Shown here: one piece after another, positions 13,580 through 19,154 of the stretch
How the letters are laid out: every line of letters begins with the position of its first letter
How positions within the stretch are numbered: position 1 is the first letter of the stretch
DNA from: JABJOR01 sp965603075
GTDB lineage: Bacteria > Pseudomonadota > Alphaproteobacteria > Rhodospirillales > Casp-alpha2
Length of the DNA: 19,154 nucleotides
Assembly: GCA_965603075.1 (NCBI GenBank)
Contig: CBFDBO010000047.1
Span: 1 to 19,154 of the forward strand
Direction of reading: 5' to 3'
The notes under the pieces: model-generated
Seen by the model: the letters and a program-made list of their open reading frames with translations, nothing else
Told to the model about the DNA's origin: nothing
The model's database searches: none
Made by a program: the position numbers and the translations under genes

Positions 13580-14341
13580 ATGGATGAAATACTCGCCGCC
13601 GGATTAACCTTACCCGCTTGGATATTTTCAATGGTCGTGGTGCTTGCCGCGGCCATTGTGCGTGGCTATAGCGGCTTCGGATTTTCAGCTTTACTGGTGA
13701 CAACTTTGGCGTTGGTCATGACACCCGCCGAGGTCGTTCCCATTGCGTTGATGTTAGAAGTCGCCGCCAGCGTCCACATGTTGCCCAAAGTCTGGCGCGA
13801 GGTGGATCGTAAATTGGTCGGCTGGTTGCTGGCGGGTGCCATCATTGCGTCGCCTGTGGGGGTGTCCTTATTGGCATCCTTGCCCGCCAATCCTATGCGC
13901 ATCACGCTCTATATTATATGTCTGGCGGCGGTGGGAATAATCTGGCGCGGCTATAAGGCCCCAGATGGTCACGGCACGGGGCGGGTGTTTGGCGCCGGAT
14001 TGATCAGCGGTGTGGTTAACGGCGCCACGGCCATGGGCGGTTTGATGGTGGTGATCTTTATGTTAACGGGATCATTATCGGCGGCGGCCATGCGGGCATC
14101 GTTGATCGCGTTTTTCCTGATCCTTGATAGCTTGGCTGCATTGATGGCGGGGTATGAAGGTTTGCTCAGCCCTGACACCCTGACCCGTACGGCGATTTTT
14201 TTACCCATACTGGTCTTGGGTAATATGCTGGGCCACCGGAAGTTCGTGGCGAGCGCCCCGGAATCCTTTAAACGCTTTACGTTGATTTTGTTGATGGTAA
14301 TTTCGATCAGTGGTCTGGTGTGGACGCTCATCAAAATGTGA
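13580..14341 (+). CDS. TauE/SafE (TSUP) family membrane protein, probable sulfite exporter
   Basis: The 253-aa integral membrane protein shows about eight hydrophobic segments in two halves, each with a glycine-rich signature: 'IVRGYSGFGFSALLV' near 27-40 and 'GVVNGATAMGGLMVVIF' near 145-160. This is the TSUP pattern. The start is 14 nt past xsc, so it is co-transcribed and probably coupled; no strong SD is visible. Family members beside xsc (TauE) are proposed to export the sulfite released by Xsc, and that is the likely role here. The exact substrate is inferred from context only, since the family also moves other anions. Confidence 0.85.
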   Translation: MDEILAAGLTLPAWIFSMVVVLAAAIVRGYSGFGFSALLVTTLALVMTPAEVVPIALMLEVAASVHMLPKVWREVDRKLVGWLLAGAIIASPVGVSLLASLPANPMRITLYIICLAAVGIIWRGYKAPDGHGTGRVFGAGLISGVVNGATAMGGLMVVIFMLTGSLSAAAMRASLIAFFLILDSLAALMAGYEGLLSPDTLTRTAIFLPILVLGNMLGHRKFVASAPESFKRFTLILLMVISISGLVWTLIKM

Positions 14342-14365
14342 ATAATTTGAGGATGGATTGCAACA

Positions 14366-15454
14366 ATGACAACGCTGGTTCTTAACGCTGGATCATCCAG
14401 TATTAAATTTGCGATGATTGATACAAGTGGCAATACTCACCAACACGGACAAATTGGTGGTATTGGCTCCACCCCTTTTATTGAAATTTCTGATCTAGAA
14501 ACGCCCCCTGAAATTGCTGGGCTGAATGATCATGGCGCTGCTTTGGCCTATTTATTCGAATGGATTGATACCCAAAATATCAAAGCCGTCGGCCACCGGG
14601 TGGTCCATGGTGGCATGTATTATGACAAACCGGTTTTGGTTGATGCCAAGGTTATGTCTGATTTAAGCAAGATTGAAGACCTCGCCCCCCACCATCAACC
14701 TCACAATATTGCGGCCATGCGGGCGGTGGCAAACTTATGGCCTAACCTGCCACAAGTGGCCTGTTTCGACACCGCTTTTCATGCCAGCATGCCATGGGTT
14801 GCGCGTGAGACAGGCTTGCCCAAACGCTATACAATGGACGGCATCCGGCGTTATGGTTTTCACGGTTTATCTTATGATTATGTAACACGGTCTCTGTCCG
14901 AATTATGCGATGATGGACAATTGCCGTCAAAGCTAATCGCCTTTCATCTCGGTAACGGGGCCAGTTTATGTGCCATCAAGGATGGACGCAGCATCGCTAG
15001 CACTATGGGCTACACGGCTCTAGATGGTATTCCCATGGCGACCCGGTCCGGGGCGGTTGATCCGGGGGCACTCATTGCGGTGATGCGCCGAGATGCCCTA
15101 GACGTGGATGGCCTGGAAAACTTGCTCTATAATCAGTGTGGCGTGTTGGGGATGTCGAATGGATTGTCGGTGGACATGAAAGCCCTGCTCGACAGCACCT
15201 CGACAGCTGCAAAACAAGCCGTGGATTTTTATTGTTATCGCATTGCCCGCGAGGCAGGATCGTTAGCTGTCGCCCTAGGTGGGGTAGACGTTCTGGCATT
15301 TACCGGCGGCATCGGTGCCAATGCATCGGTCATCCGCGATAAGGTTTGCCAGCAATTAGCTTGGCTAAAACCAGACGGTACACTACCAGTCTATGCCATT
15401 CAATCAGGCGAAGAAGCCATTATTGCCAGCTATACCCAAGCTTTGGTGAGCTAA
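14366..15454 (+). CDS. ackA: Acetate kinase, short form
   Basis: The 362-aa ASKHA kinase interconverts acetyl phosphate + ADP and acetate + ATP. Motifs: 'LNAGSSSIKF' with Asn7, Arg78 in 'GHRVVHGG', Asp135 in 'CFDTAFH', His166 in 'YGFHGLSYDYV', 'FHLGNGAS' (His194, Asn197), Arg227 in 'ATRSGAVDPG', 'FTGGIG' (313-318) and Glu350. These match the known substrate, phosphate and nucleotide contacts, so it should be active. It is about 40 residues shorter than the usual 400. The residue after GGIG is Ala where Glu is usual. SD GAGGA (14349-14353) lies 12 nt before the ATG. As last gene of the operon it is placed to use the acetyl phosphate from Xsc, where phosphotransacetylase (pta) is the usual partner. 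Confidence 0.92.
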   Translation: MTTLVLNAGSSSIKFAMIDTSGNTHQHGQIGGIGSTPFIEISDLETPPEIAGLNDHGAALAYLFEWIDTQNIKAVGHRVVHGGMYYDKPVLVDAKVMSDLSKIEDLAPHHQPHNIAAMRAVANLWPNLPQVACFDTAFHASMPWVARETGLPKRYTMDGIRRYGFHGLSYDYVTRSLSELCDDGQLPSKLIAFHLGNGASLCAIKDGRSIASTMGYTALDGIPMATRSGAVDPGALIAVMRRDALDVDGLENLLYNQCGVLGMSNGLSVDMKALLDSTSTAAKQAVDFYCYRIAREAGSLAVALGGVDVLAFTGGIGANASVIRDKVCQQLAWLKPDGTLPVYAIQSGEEAIIASYTQALVS

Positions 15455-16179
15455 AGTTTTTCATATTTCTGGGCGGTCCCCAACAAAAAATAGTTTTCTG
15501 TCTCCCAGCAATCGGCCTGCCAGTCTAGTTGACCCAAGTGTTCGGATAGTTCCTCGGTGTCATAAAATATTTTTACAATTTGAAAGGTCGAACCGTCTTT
15601 CATGCGGCGGTTGATAATCCCGTTATTGGATGGGGTGTGGTGATTGCGATCTTGTTTGTCTTCCACGTAGGTTGCTTTCTTATTGGGTAAGGTATCCATA
15701 AAAAACACCCGCCCACCAGGTTTTAACGCCCGGCCCACCATGCTCCAAAAAGCCTCAAATTTTTCTGGTGGAATATGGGAAATCCAAAAGCTGAAGAAGA
15801 CAACGTCATAGGTCTCAGAAGGTTCCCAAGTAAAAAGATCAACGGCATGATAGGTGGGAATGGGAAGGCGGGCTTTGTTTAACCGGTTGCGGTTGATCTC
15901 CATAGTCTCGGCGGAGGCATCAACACAGGTTAGTTTGTCCGCGTGCCGGGCTACCCGCTGCGTCCACCACCCCGTCCCACAGGCAAGTTCCAAGACCGAC
16001 CCGGTTGGGGCGAATTTATCGAGGGCCGCTTCCAACTCAGTTACCTCTGCTTGCCATGAAGCGGTTTCCTCATCGCCTTGGTCATATTGGTCATGGCGTT
16101 GCCACCACTCGTCATATTCGTGTGCGCGGGCTTTATAGTAGGATACTTGTTCGTTTAAAATATCATTATTGGTGCTCAT
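15451..16179 (-). CDS. Class I SAM-dependent methyltransferase, substrate unknown
   Basis: From ATG 16179 this is 242 aa. It has a Rossmann methyltransferase core: motif I 'LELACGTG' (63-70), acidic Asp87 at the end of strand 2 ('LTCVDAS'), 'YDVVFFSFWISHIPPEKF' (about 124-141) and 'LKPGGRVFFMD' (about 152-162). The N-terminal 'YYKARAHEYDEWW' is typical of a small-molecule methyltransferase subgroup with unassigned substrates. I preferred ATG 16179 to the upstream ATG at 16221 because the latter lies inside the LysR gene and adds 14 non-conserved residues. The gap to the LysR stop is only 4 nt, so translation is probably coupled. The stop overlaps the convergent ackA stop by 3 bp. Confidence 0.8.
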   Translation of the reverse strand: MSTNNDILNEQVSYYKARAHEYDEWWQRHDQYDQGDEETASWQAEVTELEAALDKFAPTGSVLELACGTGWWTQRVARHADKLTCVDASAETMEINRNRLNKARLPIPTYHAVDLFTWEPSETYDVVFFSFWISHIPPEKFEAFWSMVGRALKPGGRVFFMDTLPNKKATYVEDKQDRNHHTPSNNGIINRRMKDGSTFQIVKIFYDTEELSEHLGQLDWQADCWETENYFLLGTAQKYEKL

Positions 16180-16183
16180 ATTT

Positions 16184-17182
16184 TTAACCGACTTTAATTT
16201 CGTTAACCGCCCAGGGGGCAATGGGGAGAATTCGTTCAGATACTAATTTTTTGGCCGTTGACCGTGCGTCCTTGGTGATGCGTTCTAGTAGCGGATTTCT
16301 CTGGTCTTGATCGCGGCTTTCGCGCGCGACCAGATAGAGTGTACGTGAGAGCGACCGTCCCGGTAAAGGCATAGCCCGTAAAGCGGGCAAATGCGCAAAG
16401 CCATGGATGAGACAAAGCGGCGTGGTAATGGCCCACCCCAGCCCCGCCGAGACCATAGCAAACACGGATTCCGTGCCGTCGAATTCTAAGCTGTCTGGTA
16501 TGGTGATACCGGCTTGTTGCAAGTGCCGCTCGATCTGGGCACCGATCAATGATCGCACACTATAACGGACAAACGGGTGATTGCGGGCGAGGTCTTCTAA
16601 TTTCGGGTTGGGTATGTTGAGCGCCATGCGTTCGGGCAGTACCAGCAAAAATGGTTCTCGCATGACGCTATGATGCTCGATCCCGCCAAGGGAGTTCATG
16701 GGATCGGTAGAGATAATATAATCCAGTTTTCGCGAGATCAGATCGTCCCCTAAATTGGGCGAGATACCCGACCATACGGTAAAGTTCCGGGCGTAGCTGC
16801 GCATGGATCTGACCATACCCGGTCCGGCGGTGGCGGCGAAGCTATCGACCATACCCATGCGGATCACGGGCAAGGGGGCCTCGCCACGCATCCGAACGCT
16901 GGATTGCGCTCGTTCGGCTTGGGTAAGTAATGCCCGCGCCTGATCCACCAATTCCTGTCCGGCCTGTGTTGGGCGAAAAGGCCGGGCGTTGCGGTCGAGC
17001 AGTTCAACACCCAGATCAATTTCCAATTTGCGAACGGTTTTGGTTACGGATGACTGGCTGACCCCCAGTGTCTCGGCAGTGGTGGTCATACTACCATGTT
17101 CTGTCAGGCAGAGATAAACACCCAGAGCTTTCAGGTCAAAGGACAATTGGTTGGGCTTGGTCGTCACTATAAGTATTCCCAT
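16184..17182 (-). CDS. LysR-type transcription regulator
   Basis: The 332-aa regulator has an N-terminal winged helix (about 15-75, 'AETLGVSQSSVTKTVRKLEIDLGVELLDR') with 'FRPTQAGQEL', followed by a periplasmic-binding-protein-like effector domain from about 105, including 'LPVIRMGMVDSF' and 'FAMVSAGLGWAITTP'. It is divergent from soxB across a 114-bp gap that holds a 12-bp palindrome, so control of the sarcosine oxidase genes is the simplest guess. A SAM methyltransferase gene follows 4 nt after its stop. The start is uncertain: the ATG at 17182 has no clear SD, and a GTG five codons later is possible. Confidence 0.87.
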   Translation of the reverse strand: MGILIVTTKPNQLSFDLKALGVYLCLTEHGSMTTTAETLGVSQSSVTKTVRKLEIDLGVELLDRNARPFRPTQAGQELVDQARALLTQAERAQSSVRMRGEAPLPVIRMGMVDSFAATAGPGMVRSMRSYARNFTVWSGISPNLGDDLISRKLDYIISTDPMNSLGGIEHHSVMREPFLLVLPERMALNIPNPKLEDLARNHPFVRYSVRSLIGAQIERHLQQAGITIPDSLEFDGTESVFAMVSAGLGWAITTPLCLIHGFAHLPALRAMPLPGRSLSRTLYLVARESRDQDQRNPLLERITKDARSTAKKLVSERILPIAPWAVNEIKVG

Positions 17183-17202
17183 AAAGAATAAAGAGTATGA
17201 AA

Positions 17203-17214
17203 TTTATGCATAAA
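17203..17214. promoter_or_regulatory. Palindrome in the LysR-soxB gap, candidate operator
   Basis: TTTATGCATAAA is a perfect 12-bp palindrome 20 bp from the LysR start, in the divergent gap with soxB. LysR boxes are AT-rich interrupted dyads, often beside the regulator gene, so this is a candidate site. Short AT-rich palindromes are also common by chance. Confidence 0.3.
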
Positions 17215-17285
17215 ACAACAATTTTTTCAAGCATTGTTATAGTAAGATCAATCATCCAAAATTGTGGATATTTCTGCATTTAAGT

Positions 17286-17290
17286 AGGAG
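17286..17290 (+). promoter_or_regulatory. Shine-Dalgarno that fixes the GTG start of soxB
   Basis: AGGAG ends 6 nt before GTG 17297. An ATG at 17295 overlaps the GTG but is followed at once by TGA, so it cannot be the start. Confidence 0.65.
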
Positions 17291-17296
17291 ACGCAT

Positions 17297-18553
17297 GTGA
17301 AGCATTATTCCATTTTCTCACTGGCGCGTAATGCCCTCAGCCATCATGAAAACTGGACCGAAGCCTGGCGTAGTCCAGAGCCAAAGCCCGACTATGATGC
17401 CATCATCATTGGCGGTGGCGGGCACGGATTGTCGGCGGCTTATTATCTGGCGAAGGAACACGGCCTGACCAATATTGCCGTCCTTGAAAAAGGCTGGATC
17501 GGCGGCGGTAACACGGGGCGCAACACCACCATCGTGCGCTCCAATTATCAAATCGAAGGCAACGCGCATTTCTATGAGAAAGCCATGGATCTGTGGCGTG
17601 GCATGACGGCTGAGCTGAACTATAATGTTATGTTCAGCCCCCGTGGTGTGATTAATTTGGCGCACAATGACGCGCAAGTGGATGCGTTCCAGCGCCGCGG
17701 CAATACCATGCGATTGAACGGCATTGATGCCCACTGGGTCCCGCTGGAAGAACTGAAAAAACGGGTGCCTCTATTGAATACATCCAAGTCCGCCCGCTAC
17801 CCCATCTTTGGCGGACTGGAACAACCAAAGGCGGGAACCGCCCGGCATGACGCCGTGGCATGGGCCTACGCCCGTGGTGCTGACGACCGGGGTGTGGATA
17901 TCATCCAAAATTGCGCCGTTACGGGTATGAAGATCGAGAACGGCAAAATTCTGGGCGTTGAAACTACAAAGGGTTTCATTGGGGCCAAAAAGGTTGGCGT
18001 GGCCGTTGCCGGGCATTCTACCCAGTTATTTGACATGGCGGGTATGCGTCTTCCCATCGAATCGCATTTGTTACAGGCTATGGTGACTGAACCGGTAAAA
18101 CCGGCCCTTGATACGGTTATTACGTCCGGTGCGGCGCACTGTTATATCTCTCAATCTGATAAGGGCGAGATGGTGTTCGGTGGGGACATTGATTTCTATA
18201 ATTCGTTTGCCCAGCGCGGCAACTATCCGACTATCGAGCACGTTGTTACCGCGGCCTGTGAATTATTTCCGGCCTATAGTCGTTTGCGATTGATGCGGAC
18301 TTGGGGCGGTATCATGGATATGTCCATGGACGGCAGTCCTATTATCGGCAAAACCCCCATTGAAGGTCTCTATATAAACGCGGGTTGGTGTTATGGCGGG
18401 TTTAAGGCCACGCCGGGGTCCGGCTGGACCTTTGCCCATACCATGGCGCAAGACCGTCCCCATAAATTGAACGAATGTTTCACGCTCGATCGGTTTAAGA
18501 CGGGTCATGTTCTCGACGAAAAGGGCGTTGGCCCTGTTTCTAAGTCGCATTAA
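17297..18553 (+). CDS. soxB: Sarcosine oxidase, beta subunit
   Basis: The 418-aa subunit of heterotetrameric sarcosine oxidase oxidises sarcosine to glycine. In the complex, formaldehyde is passed to tetrahydrofolate and O2 is reduced to H2O2. The protein starts KHYSIFSLARNAL and carries 'YDAIIIGGGGHGLSAAYYLA' (FAD-binding Rossmann motif, about 33-52), 'EKGWIGGGNTGRNTTIVRSNY' typical of SoxB, and His184 in 'ARHDAVAW', which corresponds to the covalent FMN histidine. 'INAGWCYGGFKATPGSG' near the C-terminus is also characteristic. Length is normal. It starts with GTG. soxD follows after 16 nt and soxA overlaps soxD. The LysR gene is divergent upstream. Confidence 0.96.
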   Translation: MKHYSIFSLARNALSHHENWTEAWRSPEPKPDYDAIIIGGGGHGLSAAYYLAKEHGLTNIAVLEKGWIGGGNTGRNTTIVRSNYQIEGNAHFYEKAMDLWRGMTAELNYNVMFSPRGVINLAHNDAQVDAFQRRGNTMRLNGIDAHWVPLEELKKRVPLLNTSKSARYPIFGGLEQPKAGTARHDAVAWAYARGADDRGVDIIQNCAVTGMKIENGKILGVETTKGFIGAKKVGVAVAGHSTQLFDMAGMRLPIESHLLQAMVTEPVKPALDTVITSGAAHCYISQSDKGEMVFGGDIDFYNSFAQRGNYPTIEHVVTAACELFPAYSRLRLMRTWGGIMDMSMDGSPIIGKTPIEGLYINAGWCYGGFKATPGSGWTFAHTMAQDRPHKLNECFTLDRFKTGHVLDEKGVGPVSKSH

Positions 18554-18569
18554 GGAAGGTAGTAATATT

Positions 18570-18848
18570 ATGTTGATCAAATGTCCTTGGTGTGGCGATC
18601 GTGCGTTGGCTGAATTTTCTTATCAAGGTGACGCCACCGTTGAACGACCAGTCGATCCCGTCGCCCTTGATGATGGGCAGTGGAACGAATTTTTAAACTT
18701 GCGTGATAATCCCATGGGATGGCACGACGAAATTTGGCATCACATGAATGGCTGTCGTAAACATTTCAAGGCGCGGCGCAATGTGGTGACCCACGAAATC
18801 GCCGATACTAAACCCATGGATGGTACTTTGGCAGGAGGCGGCAAATGA
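18570..18848 (+). CDS. soxD: Sarcosine oxidase, delta subunit
   Basis: The 92-aa small zinc-binding subunit of heterotetrameric sarcosine oxidase starts MLIKCPWCGDRALAEF, with the Cys-x-x-Cys and later 'WHHMNGCRKHF' supplying zinc ligands. I chose ATG 18570 over an upstream in-frame ATG at 18507, which lies inside soxB. AAGGAAGG (18552-18559) gives a good SD, and the N-terminus then matches the family. The stop overlaps the soxA start as ATGA (18845-18848), so the two are translationally coupled. Confidence 0.95.
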   Translation: MLIKCPWCGDRALAEFSYQGDATVERPVDPVALDDGQWNEFLNLRDNPMGWHDEIWHHMNGCRKHFKARRNVVTHEIADTKPMDGTLAGGGK

Positions 18849-19154
18849 GCACACTTCAAAAATTTCGCACCGCCCCCGGTGTATCTGTTGGCGGATCGGT
18901 TGATCGATCCCAACCAATAACTTTTACCTTTAATGGCAAACGTTATACCGGATACAAAGGCGACACTTTGGCATCGGCATTGCTGGCCAATGGTGTGTAT
19001 CTGATCGCGCGCAGTTTCAAATACCACCGCCCCCGAGGCATCATGACCGCCGGCGGCGAAGAGCCTTGCGCCATGGTTGCCATGCGCGAAGGCAACCGCA
19101 CCGAACCCAATATCCGGGCAACACAAATTGAATTGTACGATGGTTTGGTCGCAA
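18845..19154 (+). CDS. soxA: Sarcosine oxidase, alpha subunit (5' part, truncated by window end)
   Basis: The frame runs 103 codons from ATG 18845 to the window end without a stop. AGGAGG (18833-18838), 6 nt upstream, is the best SD in the window. The first part, from 'ITFTFNGKRYTGYKGDTLASALLANG' to 'KYHRPRGIMTAGGEEPCAMV' (about 25-78), is the ferredoxin-like N-terminal domain of the large subunit; the NAD- and folate-binding parts lie beyond the window. The ATGA overlap with soxD and the order B-D-A are standard for the operon. soxG would be expected next. Confidence 0.93.
   Translation, partial: MSTLQKFRTAPGVSVGGSVDRSQPITFTFNGKRYTGYKGDTLASALLANGVYLIARSFKYHRPRGIMTAGGEEPCAMVAMREGNRTEPNIRATQIELYDGLVA

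Noticed and set aside
16180..16221. Upstream start for the methyltransferase
   Set aside because: It would overlap the LysR coding region and adds residues that do not resemble the methyltransferase N-terminus; ATG 16179 follows the LysR stop by 4 nt.
18474..18486. TGTTTCACGCTCG, a partial parS look-alike in soxB
   Set aside because: Only the left half matches; the right half of the palindrome is missing.
18507..18569. Upstream start for soxD
   Set aside because: It lies inside soxB. The AAGGAAGG before ATG 18570 and the typical MLIKCPWC start decide for 18570.

Overview
The window reads as chromosomal DNA of an alphaproteobacterium, probably a marine Rhodospirillales- or SAR116-like lineage. 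That rests on the gene families (a DgcA/trimethylamine-dehydrogenase-type flavoprotein, SoxBDA sarcosine oxidase, Xsc, MocR/TauR-type regulation, a PAS_5-type protein) and on compact operons; the taxonomic placement is inference. I recognise no tRNA, rRNA, CRISPR array or intact transposon. A perfect ParB-binding parS sequence at 4854-4869 suggests that the segment lies on the main chromosome, perhaps near the origin.

Layout. 1-2374 (+): a monocistronic covalent-FMN/4Fe-4S amine dehydrogenase, flanked by remnants of a dispersed intergenic repeat. 2375-2677: a gap with a possible terminator and a 32-codon orphan ORF. 2678-4723 (-): a RhaD-type aldolase/short-chain dehydrogenase fusion. 4724-4901: a rho-independent terminator and parS. 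4902-7742 (-): an operon of omega-amino acid (beta-alanine):pyruvate aminotransferase and CoA-acylating (methyl)malonate semialdehyde dehydrogenase, divergent from a MocR-family regulator at 7912-9372 (+). 9463-10338 (-): a PAS_5-like protein and, upstream, a decayed paralogue. 10585-15454 (+): the operon ald - xsc - tauE-like exporter - ackA, preceded by two direct CTGGACCTA boxes resembling the TauR operator. 15451-17182 (-): a LysR-type regulator followed by a SAM methyltransferase. 17297-end (+): soxB, soxD and the 5' end of soxA.

How the genes work together. The centre is an amino-sulfonate/omega-amino-acid module. The aminotransferase can feed malonate semialdehyde to MmsA, giving acetyl-CoA. 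If it also accepts taurine, it would feed sulfoacetaldehyde to Xsc. Ald would regenerate pyruvate from alanine and release ammonium. Xsc would give sulfite and acetyl phosphate. The TauE-like protein would export sulfite, and acetate kinase (not phosphotransacetylase) would turn acetyl phosphate into acetate plus ATP. Both ends of the window deal with N-methylated amines: the TMADH-family enzyme on the left and sarcosine oxidase on the right. The overall theme is use of small marine osmolytes such as taurine, beta-alanine, methylamines and betaine products.

The most notable items are parS, the matched MocR-type direct repeats in front of both catabolic operons, the acetate-kinase ending of the Xsc operon, the PAS_5 gene remnant, and the unusual TTG start of the MocR regulator.
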